From Turbatrix aceti (lineage: Eukaryota > Nematoda > Chromadorea > Rhabditida > Panagrolaimidae): a stretch of DNA of 64,000 bases. The translations under genes were made by a program, and so were the position numbers. The stretch spans positions 6,389,725 to 6,453,724 of the forward strand of contig OZ017769.1 of the NCBI GenBank assembly GCA_963969345.1, in the 5' to 3' direction. Below, in pieces: positions 11,501 through 21,879 of this stretch. Position 1 is the stretch's first letter. Each line of letters begins with the position of its first letter. Below the pieces are notes generated by a model that was not told where the DNA came from, made no database searches, and saw nothing but the letters and a program-made list of their open reading frames with translations.

Positions 11501-12069
11501 TTTTTTTGTTCTAAAACGAATACGAACATTTTTATCGAAGAATCGAACAAACATGAAAATCTTGATTCTGTTCGCGAACGAACAACGAACAGATTGTTGC
11601 ATTTGGACAAAATTTTGTCGTAACTGAGAAGAAAAAACGTAAAAAATGCGGTATGATGCATTTTTAGGGTTTCCTACACTTTTTATTGCCGAAATCAATA
11701 CACACTATTTTCCCTTTTTAACATCACTTTCGGCGCAATTAAACTAATTTTCCCCAAAAATTTTCCTATCCCAGATAAAAATCCAAACACTTCAATTTTT
11801 AAAAATTTTAATTTTTTTTTAAATGATTTAAAAAAAATTTTTAAATACCCAAAAAAACCCACAATGCAAAAATGTTCGGACGGAGTGCAGTGTCTTCGAA
11901 GGCCGGTATCGTTGCCGAAGAGCTCCGTGCTGAGGCACTTTTTCTCGGACACGGCGTCGCTGAGACGGGAATCACCCCGGGTCGTGAATCGACAAAAGTG
12001 GCACTGCAGACCGGCCACGTAAACGTAAAAGGTTAACAAAACACTCAGAAACGCAGTGTACAACATCAA
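5521..12069 (-). CDS. Putative Ly6/three-finger GPI-anchored protein, two exons spanning unc-4
   Basis: Inferred two-exon gene, join of complement 11863-12069 and 5521-5772, about 152 residues. The first exon starts with a signal peptide ([20 protein letters not shown]), then LQCHFC and further cysteines ending in EHFC, and closes at a GTGGGT donor in phase 0. The last exon follows a TTTCAG acceptor in phase 0. It carries a cysteine-rich half ending in the Ly6/uPAR signature CC-x4-CN (CCAFDLCN) and a hydrophobic tail typical of GPI attachment. Each half alone is an incomplete Ly6 fold; together they hold 12 cysteines. Such proteins sit on the cell surface and often modulate receptors. The implied intron of 6,090 bp contains unc-4 on the other strand. 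Extra small exons may exist, or the halves may belong to two genes. The 3' end meets the 3' end of lrk-1. Confidence 0.5.
6132..6444 (+). mobile_element. tRNA-derived SINE, 5'-truncated, with target-site duplications
   Basis: A body of about 287 bp (6145-6431) is flanked by 13-bp direct repeats AATGATATAATTT at 6132-6144 and 6432-6444, the expected target-site duplication. Near its 5' end is a perfect RNA polymerase III B box, GGTTCGATCCC, at 6156-6166. The 3' end is a simple tail of repeated AAATG units. No A box is visible upstream, so the copy is probably 5'-truncated. These traits together indicate retroposition of a tRNA-derived short interspersed element by a LINE machinery encoded elsewhere. 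It sits between lrk-1 and unc-4, inside the inferred Ly6 intron. Confidence 0.75.
6475..6497 (+). repeat. CGT trinucleotide microsatellite
   Basis: About seven to eight tandem CGT units lie just upstream of the duplicated segment at the 5' end of unc-4. No coding role is apparent. Confidence 0.85.
6532..7469 (+). repeat. Direct duplication, proximal copy (A)
   Basis: This 938-bp segment recurs at 8124-9061 with a constant offset of 1592 bp and no difference that I could see. It contains the upstream region, exon 1 and the start of exon 2 of unc-4. Its end at 7469 joins short shuffled fragments and then an inverted copy of its own middle part. Confidence 0.9.
7221..7487 (+). pseudogene. Truncated 5' copy of unc-4 (exon 1 and part of exon 2)
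   Basis: Exon 1 copy 7221-7281, the same short intron, then exon 2 copy from 7342. At 7469 the sequence leaves unc-4, adds five codons and stops at TGA 7485-7487. A transcript of this copy would give about 68 residues of the UNC-4 N-terminus with no homeodomain. It lies within duplicated copy A, 1592 bp upstream of the intact gene, and keeps a full copy of the proximal upstream sequence, so it could still be transcribed. Confidence 0.75.
7568..8061 (-). repeat. Inverted copy (B) of the unc-4 upstream segment
   Basis: Reverse complement of 6573-7066, and therefore also of the matching part of copy C, with matching coordinates summing to 14634. It lies between the two direct copies. Both edges carry short shuffled fragments of the same region, including a repeated GAGGCGAGATGCACATT unit near 7541-7567 and an unc-4 intron fragment near 8075-8096. 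Confidence 0.88.
8124..9061 (+). repeat. Direct duplication, distal copy (C)
   Basis: Second 938-bp direct copy; the intact unc-4 gene begins inside it (ATG at 8813) and continues past its end at 9061. The sequence just before it (8096-8123) repeats a fragment also found near 7480. Confidence 0.9.
8813..10646 (+). CDS. unc-4: Paired-like homeodomain transcription factor UNC-4/Uncx
   Basis: Three exons: 8813-8873, 8934-9322 and 10161-10646, 311 residues. The homeodomain begins [17 protein letters not shown] and ends [13 protein letters not shown], as in UNC-4/Uncx. An intron splits it between RVQ and VWFQ, a position common in paired-class genes. In C. elegans UNC-4 fixes motor-neuron synaptic identity by repression. 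Downstream, the block [11 protein letters not shown] and a conserved region near 10370-10470 resemble nematode UNC-4 proteins. AATAAA lies at 10694-10699. The second intron is long for this window (838 bp). The gene begins in duplicated copy C and lies inside the inferred intron of a Ly6-like gene on the opposite strand. Family assignment is firm; exon 1 rests on a clean ATG, a GTAAGT donor and frame. Confidence 0.93.
10700..11485. other. Non-coding spacer downstream of unc-4
   Basis: No supportable gene. Short open frames here lack splice structure and recognisable domains. By the two-exon model it belongs to the intron of the Ly6-like gene. Confidence 0.5.
11486..11620 (+). repeat. Dispersed repeat family 1, copy a
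   Basis: Begins GGGGCAAACAACCGTTTT, has several GAACGAAC-like motifs in the middle and ends near CAAAATTTTGT. Related sequences occur inverted at 17056-17197 and 33332-33407. The size and AT-rich, non-coding nature suggest a non-autonomous DNA element. Confidence 0.6.
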
Positions 12070-12172
12070 ACGAGATCGTAGCAGTGGGCCAACAGAAAAA
12101 AAAGGACATAAATGTACACGAGGTGAGAGTTAAAAAGGTAGGCGACCCCCTGGAGGGATGAACGCCCCTCGG

Positions 12173-15100
12173 CTAGCCAGGCATAATGCGAGCAGCCGCG
12201 GGGCGCGTGCCAGCCTTCCGGCGCTTTTCGTTGGCTTTGTGATTCGTCGGAGGACTGAGCATGACCGCGGAGGCGCGGTCGTTCACCTTGTAGACCCCGA
12301 TGAGACGGTCCGCGGGCTGATACATGTTGTTGCGCAGCGAGATGATGATGAACTGAGAGTTCTTCGTCTTATGCGTTACAAAATTGCTGATCTTGTTGAC
12401 GTTATTCGCGTCGAGAGCGGCGTCGATTTCGTCCATGACGTAGAACGGCGTCGGCAAGAACTGATGCAGCGCGAACACCAGCGACAGCGAGGAAAGAGTT
12501 TTTTCGCCTCCAGAAGTCTGCGCAATGGGTCGCCAGCCTTTTTGGGGAGGACAGACGCTAAAAATGGGGTCATACATGTTTTTTGTCGTTTTTTCCGTCA
12601 AAAAAACCTACTTGAAGACAATTCCCTCGGCGTAGGGATCCGACACGACGGTCTCGAGACGAGCCATGCCGCCACCCCCGGAAAGACTACGGTACTGCTC
12701 ATCGAGGTAGTTGCTGATTTTGTTGAGCGCAGTGTTGAATTCCTTTTCCCGACGCGAGACAATACTGTCGTAAATCTGTCTGACGTTTTCTACGGCGGTT
12801 AGGATGTCTTTGTAGTCCTTCATTTTGACGTTGTACTCCCGAGTCTGAAATCCGGCTCGTTTTCGGTCCCGCCACGAAATAAATCAAAAAAACTCACTTT
12901 CGTGTAATAATCTTCCAAAATGGCAAAATTGACAGGTGTCGTAATCTTTTTTCGTTTTTCAGTGAGTTCTTCGAACTCAGATTTCAGGAGATCCGAGTCG
13001 AAAGCAGCGACTTCTTCTTCGGTGAATTGCTCGAGTTGGAACTTCCTCGCCTCGAGCGGGGGTTCTTCGAGGGGATCACCGAATCCTTTTTTCGGTGACC
13101 TGATGCCCTCCTCATCATCCTCATCCTCGTCGTCGTCCTCGTCGGTCCAGTCAGATTCCTCGTCGCTGGAGCGCATTTCAGCGTCTTCGACATTGTGACT
13201 GGTCCCCGGTCGGGCCTTGACGATTAGGGGATCGTTGACGGCAGCCGCAAAATCGTGAAGCTTGAGCGCACGCATCTCGGCGGCGTTCTCGTCCAGACGA
13301 TGGGTTTTCTTCGCCAACGAGCGTGCGGTGCCTTCGATTTCTTCTTTGAGCGCTGCGATTTCCTTTTTGAGCCTCACTTCGCCTTCGTTGTTGGCTTCCT
13401 GGGATTCTTCGTCTTTGTCGAGGGCGGCTTTGATTGCGTCTACCCGGGAAGTTTGTTCGTCGACGATCGCTTTGAGCTGGGCGACGCTTTCTTGTAGAAC
13501 AGCCCGTTTCTCTTCGAGAACATCGATCTCCTTCTTGGATTTCGCGATTCCTGCTTCGAGACCATCAATTTTGTTTTTGGAGCGGGAAATATCGGCCACA
13601 GCAGTGCTCGAGGCCTTCCGGAGTTTCTCCATTTTTGTTCGGATTTCGGTTTTGCGATCTGCGAGGGTTTTTTGCTTGGCGTTGACGGATCCGGCGATGG
13701 CATCCGTCATAGAATCCATTTCGTCCCTCAGGGCCTTGTGATTGGCTTCTACGCCTTGCAGCTCTTCTGCGTGGTCGTCGATTTCTGAAAAAAGTAAAAA
13801 TTTATTATTCTTGTTGCTTTCAAGAAAAAAACTCACTTTTCTGAGCCACAGCGATTTCCTTCCGGATCGCAGCAACCTGGGGACCATTGGCCAGATTTTT
13901 CTTGTCGACGACTCGTTTCTGGGCTTCCCGGGCGGCGGATTCCATCCTGGGCAGATCTTCTTTGGCGGCCCGGATGCGACCTTCCAGGGATTTCACGTCG
14001 CGATCCAGATTTCTTGCAAGAACGACGGTGTCTTCAAGCTTCCTGCCGCAATCGCTGCGTTCGAGTTCAAGGGCTCGCAGAGCGGATTGCGCAGTGGCGA
14101 CTTCGGCTTTGAGCTGCTGAATCTCGCTTTCGGACACGTAACGTCCCCCGCCGTGCTTCTGCGCAGACTGCTGGCTGGAGAGCCGCATTTTGCCCCTGAA
14201 AACAGCAAAAAAAACGTTGCATAAATCATCAAAAAATTAATTTAAAAAAAATGTTCATGGGAGCCAAAATGATTCAAAAAATCGTAAAAAAATTGAAATA
14301 AGAAAATTGTGCCTTTTTTTTACTCTATTTTCTTTTTTTCGTACCAAATTTAGCACAAAATATTTTTTGACACAATGCAACCTATTTTAGTGGTCAAAAG
14401 GTGCAAACAAACCTGAAAGCAATGCGCCCACCACCGCAAACCGTTCCACTGGACCGCGCCATGTTGCCATCGGTCGTGACGACATCCCGTCGCTGTCCCT
14501 GGTAGAACGAAGCCTTAGAGGCCGTGTTAATGTCTTCGCAGACCAGAGTGTCCCGGATGCGGGAGTAGAAAGCAGATCGGAACTTCGGATCATCTGGTGT
14601 GATGAGATCGATGAGTCGGGGGAGGTTGAACGGCCTAAAATCCAGAAACGAGCGAAATCAGTCAGACAAGCTCAATAAAGTTAAAAACCCACGCAGGAGG
14701 TGCAGCCATGTCCCTCTCGCTTCGCTGCACGGCCTGGAGATCGATGAACGACGTCCGAGCGATTCCCTGCTCGTTGACAAACTGCAGACATTTTTTGACG
14801 GTCGCGTTGTCTTCGACAACGATGAAATCCAGGCTACCGCCAGCGAAAGAGGAGACAGCGACGTCGTATTTTGGGTCGATGGTGCCCAGATCGCCCTGAA
14901 ATGCATAAGACGTATTTTAAAAGTTGCACATCATAAAATAACCATTCCGCGAAAGACAATTCCGCAGAAGGCTAAAATAGAGATTTTAGGGGTGAAATCG
15001 GGCAAATTGGTTGGTCTCTAAGCGAAAACCTTTATTCGTCGTGGGAAAAGGCTCGATTAAATTTTTATACGGTTGTTTTCGCTTAAAGACCTCCCTAAAT

Positions 15101-17756
15101 CGCTTTTCCATTAAATTCAAAGTTCGCGCAATTGTAAAGTCCGCTGAACTGTCTTCCGCGGAATTGACTTCCGCGCAAATGTCAAGCTCGCGAAACTGTC
15201 GTAGAGCCCAAAAATAAGCCTCACCAGTCGCCCGTAAATTCCCGGGATGCGTCCAGAATGCGTTTCATTCATGATCCTCTGCAGCACGTCTGACATTTCC
15301 TTTCCATCTTTCCTGTTCCTCGAAATATCGTGCAACCTGGCCTGTTTTTCGTTGAACGACGAACTCGCCTTCGAACAGCGTTTGTCGAGATCCCGCTTCT
15401 TTTCTTCAGTCTCAGCCGCATTGGCCTTCGCCGCCTCGAAAGCTGCCTTCTTTTCGGCGAGAGCGGCCTCGTTGGCAGCGAGTTCCTGCTTGCGACGGGA
15501 AATATTCTCGACTTCGCGTGTGGCCTTGTCTTCTGCGTCCGAGGCGTCTTTTTCGAAATGGGCCAGATTTTCTTGCTTGGCCCGGACGCTCGCTTCGGCG
15601 GATTCCTTCTGCGCACGGAGTTCCACGAGTTTGTCGGCTACGACCCGCAACTTTTTCTCCAGCGCTGCATTCTTCGCCTGCGCTTCGGCGTTTTTGGCCT
15701 CGACTTCGGGCTGCAGAAGTGCCAATTCTTCTTCGACAGTTTCGAGTTCAGTCTTCAACTTTTCGACGGCTGCCGAGTTTTTATCCGGGCGTTTTTCGAG
15801 GTTTGAAATCTGAAAAACAACCAAAAATGGTCAAAATTGAACCCAGAAAACAAACCTTGAGATTTTCGCACTTGATTTCGTCGGTTTTGGACGTCAAACT
15901 GGCGCCAGCGGATTCCAGATTCTTGAAGACCTTGTCGAGGTTCATCTGGCTGTCATTGAGCTGCCTGTCATTCCTGTTCAGCTCGCTCTGCAGCTTCTTT
16001 AGCTCCCTAAACACTCATCAGCGTCAGTGTACTTCTGACGACAGAATCGACTCGGAAATCGAAAATCAAAGAGTCGAATACGGAGGAAATATTTTTTTGG
16101 GTGCATTTCATAATTTTTTTTAAATTTCGAGTATTTCTGGTTTAAAATTCATTAATGCTAGAAATTGCCTACGTTTTTGTTTTTTTTTTGCATTTTCCAA
16201 AAAAAATTTTATTTGGAACCAAATTTTAGTCAAAATGAGTCGAGAGTCGGAGTCAATATTTCTCCAAGTTGAAACACTGATCAGCGTGCCAGCAACAAAA
16301 AAACCCACGTTTCGTGTTCCAGCCGGAAGTTCTTGACCTTGAGAATCGCCGCTTGAACCTCCTTCAACTCGGCCTTTTTTTCGTCAAGCGCGGTGTTCTT
16401 TTCCGCCTGCTTTTCGGTCAATTCAGCGATCTGCTTGGTCAGTTTTCGTTCGTCGACGAGAAGCAGCTTGTGCTGGACGTGCGTGATGCAGTTCTCGAGG
16501 CAGAGCATCTTCGTCAGCTCCTGAGCAGGTCGAAGCACGTTGTTTCGACGTTTTTCCGCGTCGTTGAACCTAAATCTCATTGAACACCCCTGGCGAAGCA
16601 CAGAAAAACACATACAGCCTGAGTTTTTCCTCCTTGATCCGCAGCAGACCGAGAACGTTGGTCTCCAGCTTCTGAACGGCCGATTTGTACCGGGAAGTGC
16701 CGATGATGTCGTCGAGGTACTCGAGATAGCCCTTGTCCTTGTCGGTCGCGGCCTTCGGCTTCATGAGCGAGATCTGCTCGACCTCGCCCTGGAGGATGAG
16801 AAAACGGTTGTGCTCCATGTCGACGCCCTTTGCAACCAGGTTTTCGATGAGTTCTTCTCGCAGGACGACGTTTTCGTTGAAAAAGTATTTCGACTGCCCG
16901 GAAGTGTTGACTGTTCGTTTGACGACAAACTGTGATGCCGGAACAGGGGCCCAGATGGATTCGTTTTCCGATTGCTGAAAAAATCGAAAAGTTGGGGACC
17001 AAAAATGAGAAAACAGATTTTTCTATAATTTTTTTGATTGCAAAAAAAATGTTTACGGAACAAAATTTTGCACAACTGATAAAAATAATCCATTCGACGT
17101 TCGTTCAAAAACACAGTCAAAAATGTTCGCGTTCATTCGAATTATCAAAAAAAAAATTAATCGTTCGTGAACAAAAAAAACGACTGTTCGCCCCCCGTTT
17201 TTGAGCGACAGAAAAAAAAACAACAAAACATACCTCATTCGTGATACTCTGAAAGTGGACTTCAACAGAGCAGTGTTTACAGTGCTGAGCGCCCTTCGAC
17301 TTGTGAATGATCTTGTCCAACTTGTCCGATCGGATTTTGAGAGCCTTAGAACCGAAGACAAACAACAGCCCGTCGATGATGTTACTCTTACCGCTGCCAT
17401 TGGCACCAACAATAGCCGTAAAATTCTAAAACAAAAAATTCTTGCTTATCCATATCCAACCGCGCAAAAAAAAATAAAAAAAACACATCATGAAACGGCC
17501 CGATGGTGACTTTGCCGTAGTAACTCTTGAAATTCTCAAAGACCATCTTGAGAATAGTCAACCGGTCGCGGCCATCAGTGCCGTAAGCAGCGCCGTAGTA
17601 AGCAGGCATGGGAAAGTCCTTCTCGGTGATGGACTTGAGGCGGTCGATGTCCTCCATCGTGATCTCGGTTCCCTCCTCCGCCCGGGCACCTCCGAAGAGG
17701 TCCATCTCCTCCTCCTCCTCGGTCGGCCGCTGCACCCGACGGCGTCTCGGAGGCAT
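12173..17756 (-). CDS. smc-4: Condensin ATPase subunit SMC4
   Basis: Structural maintenance of chromosomes protein that pairs with SMC2 in condensin to compact mitotic chromosomes. Twelve exons, read from 17756: 17487-17756, 17234-17425, 16616-16974, 16309-16569, 15856-16006, 15225-15809, 14693-14895, 14413-14634, 13837-14195, 12898-13784, 12612-12844 and 12173-12557; 1,368 residues. All junction phases close. It shows an N-terminal Walker A (GANGSGKSN), a first coiled coil, a hinge (IPGIYGRLGDLG onward), a second coiled coil with a very acidic insert near 13090-13180, an ABC signature (TSGGEKTLSSL) and Walker B (FYVMDEIDAALD). The hinge and heads fit SMC4 rather than SMC2 or cohesin SMCs. 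C. elegans also has the dosage-compensation paralog DPY-27, which I cannot exclude. A TTTTAG acceptor 6 nt before the ATG suggests trans-splicing. Confidence 0.93.
14944..15180. repeat. Foldback (MITE-like) element in an smc-4 intron
   Basis: The 329-nt intron 14896-15224 holds imperfect terminal inverted repeats of about 27 nt (14944-14970 and 15153-15180, sharing TCCGC-AATTG-TTCGCG-like blocks). An inner inverted pair TAAGCGAAAAC / GTTTTCGCTTA lies near 15018-15028 and 15075-15085. No coding potential. The nested palindromy fits a small non-autonomous DNA transposon. Confidence 0.55.
16035..16255 (+). repeat. Dispersed repeat family 2, copy a (smc-4 intron)
   Basis: Intron 16007-16308 contains a block with the core AATGCTAGAAATTGCCTACG followed by a T-run. 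It has GACTC/GAGTC-rich ends in opposite orientation. Related blocks lie at 22530-22760 and, inverted, at 52765-52930. Confidence 0.6.
17056..17197 (-). repeat. Dispersed repeat family 1, copy b (smc-4 intron)
   Basis: Inverted relative of 11486-11620, from GGAACAAAATTTTG to GACTGTTCGCCCCCC with GAACGAAC-type motifs between. It lies within the 259-nt intron 16975-17233 of smc-4. Confidence 0.55.
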
Positions 17757-18242
17757 GATGATCTAAAAGACAAAAAATGTAATCCAAAACGTTCCAAAAA
17801 CACGAAAACTTGAAATTCAAAGTGGTGTTTTTTTCGTTTTTTTGAGCGCGTTGAGCGCGCCCGTTCTTTTGCCTTCGTGTCGAGAGCAGCGCGCACATTG
17901 CGGGCAAGTTTGTTTTTGATAGAAAAACATGACGACGCATAGATCCTACAATTCAATACTCGCGTCTTGTGACTCTTTTATTTCGATATATTTTTAATTT
18001 TTGCGTTGTAAAATTTACGACGCATGTTTGGGAATGTGTTGAAATTGGCTCAGCCTGTACGTGTGTTATTTGTGGCCGCAATCGATAATTTCCTGGAGGC
18101 GTGCATTGACTGGTGGTGGTTGTTGCGCCACCCCTGTCTGTCATAGTTATCTCCCTTCTGTCCCGTTTTTGTTTTTTTTTGTTGCTTTGCTGCCTAACGT
18201 GCTGATATTGCTGAACTTTCTTTGCAGGGGGATAAGTCAGTT
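17757..18242. promoter_or_regulatory. Divergent intergenic region between smc-4 and nob-1
   Basis: The 486 bp between the divergent start codons of SMC4 and NOB1 must hold both promoters or a shared one. A T-rich acceptor ending CTTTGCAG lies about 15 nt before the NOB1 ATG. No clear TATA box or other defined element was recognised. Confidence 0.4.
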
Positions 18243-19673
18243 ATGCGTTCGCCAGAGGAGGTGCCCGTTCACCACCTGATTCTCGACACCGGTGGATTTC
18301 TGAAATGTCCATCCTTGGTTGTAAGTTTGTTTTTATAGATTACTTTAGTTTTTATAACTGTTGCTCGCTATCGTTTTTTGTTTTTTTCACGCAATAGATA
18401 TTTTAGGACGTAGCTGCAAAGTTCTACACCCTGCAGGGTGTGCTGGACGAGGTCCGCGACCTGCGTGCGCGTGATAAACTCAAATCGCTACCATTTGAGT
18501 TAATCATTCGCGAACCGACGCTGGAATCCATAAAAAAAGGTGTGTTTTTATCGTGTCAAACGTGTGTGCAAAAATTGTTTATTGTTTGCGTTTTTTCAGT
18601 CGTGGAGGTGAGCAAAAAGACCGGAGATTACGCGAGCCTGTCCGCGGTCGATATCAAAGTCATTGCTCTGGCCCACGACATACACATCGAGGAATGCGGT
18701 CCTGAAGGCGTTGTTTACGACGTCAAACCGAAGCCCCCGATTTGGGAAACATCTGGTCCGAAAAAGAAGGTGCAGAGCGAGGCGCCGGTCGATGATACCA
18801 ATTCCGATGACGTCACCGAGAAGCTCGACGCTATCAGCACCGGGGAAGGCGATGCGAAGCCCGTTGGGCCTGCCGAGGCCGACGACGCGGACGAAAGCTC
18901 GGATGAAGAGAGCGAAGGCAGCGAAAACGATTCAGAAATCGAGGAAACTACCAAAACCAAGACCGGGATGGACGAATGGGTCGATGAAGGCAACATTGAC
19001 GAGGTCGTCAGTCGCATGGAATCCGTCGTCGATGAAAATACCAAGAAAATGAAAGTCGCCTGCATGACCGTCGATTTTGCCTGTCAGAACGTGCTTCTGC
19101 ACATGCATCTGAACATTGCCGCCGTTGATGGACTCAAAATCACTCGACTGAGGTCTTACGCGCTTCGATGCAGGTGAGTCCTTGTTTTTGGGGTTTTTTT
19201 TGTGTTTTATGATTCTGATTCAGAATCTGCAAAGAAATCACGACGGTAGTGACAAAGCGATTCTGCGCAAAATGCGGCTACGAATCCCTCCACAAAGTTG
19301 GCATTTCTGTGGATCGCTTTGGCGTTCAGCGAATTCACGTCAACTGGGAGCGAGAACGCGTCAAGCGAGGCTACAAGTTTTCACTTCCAGCCCCGAAGGG
19401 AGGCAAGCACGGCTTCGATTTGCAAGTCACAGAAGACCATCGACTGGCGCAGAACAGAATGGCTAAGTTCCACCAGGTTTGTTTTACTCGCGCGCGCATG
19501 CTTTTAATTTTTTGTATTTTTAGGATCCCGTTTCCGAGAACCCCTTCGCGGTCATCGATGTCACTTCGCGGGCCGCTTTGCTTGGTCTGCGAGACTACGA
19601 TCGCAAAATCCCGCGGAACCCCAACGCCGTCAAAGGAGGGTGGAAGAAAAAGAATTTTGGCAAGAAAAAGTAA
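18243..19673 (+). CDS. nob-1: Ribosome biogenesis endonuclease NOB1
   Basis: PIN-domain endonuclease that makes the final cut at the 3' end of 18S rRNA in cytoplasmic pre-40S particles. Exons 18243-18320, 18407-18539, 18600-19173, 19224-19476 and 19524-19673; 395 residues, all phases closing. The N-terminal PIN domain shows LILDTGGFL, EVRD and LSAVDIKVIAL with the expected acidic residues. An acidic linker follows, then a zinc ribbon (two CxxC pairs, RCRIC and CAKCG) and the NOB1 C-terminus (SLPAPKGGKHG, RNPNAVKGGWKKK). Length and domain order match human NOB1. A polyadenylation signal AATAAA overlaps 19677-19682. The next gene starts 194 bp downstream on the same strand, which fits an operon. 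The symbol nob-1 is descriptive; in C. elegans that name is used for a Hox gene. Confidence 0.92.
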
Positions 19674-19867
19674 AAAAATAAAAATTGTTGTAAGGATGAT
19701 TTTTTATTGTTGAGTTTGTGTTAATTTTTTAAAACAAAAGTCGAGACGAATGATGGAGGATGAATTTTTTTTCGGTTTATTTTTCCGAACGGATTATTTT
19801 GATTTTCTGCAATTTTTGATGGGAATGAGCATTGATTTTTTTTTGACAGACGAGCACTTGACAAAAC

Positions 19868-21057
19868 ATGATTGGCGGCAGCAGACGGCCTCCCTCCCAG
19901 CCGGAATCGGCTGAACAGGCTCCCGGCAACTATTTCTGCCATCAGTGCGACAGGTACATCAGTAGCGATTATGTCAACCAGAGAGTGAGTTTTTCGGATT
20001 TTATCGTTTTTGACTGTCTCACGGATGTTTTTTTTGGCTTTTTCAGGATTGTATATGTCGGATTTGTGGCGGTGGCTTTGTCGAACACGTTGCAGACATC
20101 TCTGCCGCAGGCCGACCGGACGCATTGGGGGCTCTTACGAACATGATCCAGGAAGGAATGAACAATTTGAATAACCAACCCCAGCCTCAGGGCGCCGAGG
20201 CTGCTCAGGCGATCCCGAACATCATGAGCTTGATCATGAACAGTTTTGGCGCGGCATTGGGGCAGCATCAGCAACAGAATCCAAATACCCAGCAACAGCA
20301 GCCGCAGCAGGGCGGACAGCCTGCTGAGAACCCGGGCAACCGCCAGAACCAGGGCAACAGGCCGCAGGGCGCGTTCGTGACCATCGGAGTCGGTCATCCG
20401 GGGGGCAATCAGCAGTCTCTGGCGGACATGGTCGGCCAAAGACGATCCGCTTCGGTCGGGCGTCTGGCTTCCCGCGTCAGCGGTGGCGACAACGCGAATG
20501 CGAACCCGAACGCGGCACCGACCGGGGATCGGGCAAATCAGACCGAAGGCGAGCAGAACACGATCGGCGACGCTATTCAGGACTTTTTGCGCGTTCTCCT
20601 GCCTCCCAATGCTCAACTTCATCTGCAGATTAATAATGATGCTTTTCGGTTGGTTTTTAGGGTTTTCGGACGTGTAAGTATTGATTTTTTCAGCGTCGGG
20701 GACATGGCGAGTGACGCAGACATCCAGAACGTTATCGACAATCTCTTCAACACGACGGGCGAGACTCGGCGTTCTCGAATCTCAGACGAGGACATTGGCT
20801 TTCTCCCGCGATCTGCGGTCACCGAAGTTCAGGTCGCGAACGAAGCACAGTGCTCGACGTGCATGGACATGTTCACGCTGAACGAAGAAGTCGCCAGGCT
20901 CGAGTGCACGCACATCTTTCACCGCTCGTGTCTCGTGCCCTGGCTCGAGTTGCACAACACGTGCCCTCTCTGCCGTAAAGTGCTGGATCCCCAACAGTGG
21001 CGACAGGCGGATGCGTTCTTCGCCTTCGGACGCTTCAACGAAGACGATCTTGACTAA
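19868..21057 (+). CDS. RNF115/RNF126-type RING-H2 E3 ubiquitin ligase
   Basis: Ubiquitin ligase used in protein quality control and membrane-protein sorting. Exon 19868-19984, then 20047 onward to 21057. An N-terminal BCA2-type zinc finger (FCHQCDR ... CICRICGGGF) is followed by a Q/N/P-rich linker. The C-terminal RING-H2 domain (CSTCMDMF ... CTHIFHRSCLVPWLELHNTCPLC) has all eight ligands. I place a 45-nt intron at 20649-20693 (GTTGGT donor, TTTTTTCAG acceptor) because the intervening 15 residues look non-conserved. It keeps frame and has no stop, so it could also be exon. With the intron removed the product is 360 residues. A TTTTTTTGACAG acceptor about 15-20 nt before the ATG and the 194-bp gap to nob-1 fit a downstream operon gene. 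Confidence 0.88.
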
Positions 21058-21879
21058 AGTTGTCCTATTTTGTATTTTTGTATTTGGGTGAAATTGAGGT
21101 TTGCTTTATAACGCGTTGTACGTTTTTCTTTGTTTTCACCCGGATTCACCTGATTCTAGAAATTTTAGGAAACTTTGCAGAACTCGTGATGGTAGAGTTT
21201 GCAGCGAACCTGTGAGGTCAAATTACTTCTTATATATACCGTTTTTTGACTGATGCGGTGATACTTCATCGTCTACGATGCTGAAACTTGCTCCGATATC
21301 TATTGTGTATCCGTTTGATTATCGTACGTACTTGACATGTTGATAAAGGTGATTTTGCAAAAATAAGAAACAGGTATGCGGTTTTCTCCGTTGGATACAC
21401 CCCTCTCCCTTGATAAAGCACTGTGTAGGGTTTCAGGGGAAAAATATCCCGAATTCAATAGCTTGGTATAAAAAAATCGGTAGAAGCGTAAAAAAGGTTG
21501 TGAAATTGTCTTGAAACGAAAAATAAGGCTCATTTTGAATGGATTTTTCGTATTTTGTTTTATTCTTGCATATTAACGTTGTTTTTGAGCTATTTTACTT
21601 GCCTAACGTCAAATTTTGTTGAATTCGGAGATAGGATGATCTGTCGGGGACGGAGAACTCTCTTTTTTTTTCTCGGATATACTGTAGCCAATATCGTTTC
21701 GAAAGTGCGCATTTTGCATACATTCGCGGACAATTGTCGAGCTCGAACCAAATAAAGTTCAGTCGTTCGATTTAGTAGTTGTTTTTGCTCATCGAAACTC
21801 CAAAGATCAAGTAATTCTTTTTTCTTGCCTTCCACATCGACTTTTGCATTCATGATTTTTTTGTTTTTCAGCGAAAATC
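21058..21879. other. Intergenic region without a recognised gene
   Basis: AT-rich spacer between the RING ligase and the helicase. It contains the 3' UTR of the former and, just before the next ATG, a TTTTTCAG acceptor 8 nt upstream. No supportable ORF or RNA gene was seen. Confidence 0.5.

Noticed and set aside
13255..14224. Plus-strand frames of 80-160 codons opposite smc-4
   Set aside because: Antisense shadows of the SMC4 coiled coil, whose minus-strand exons join in phase.
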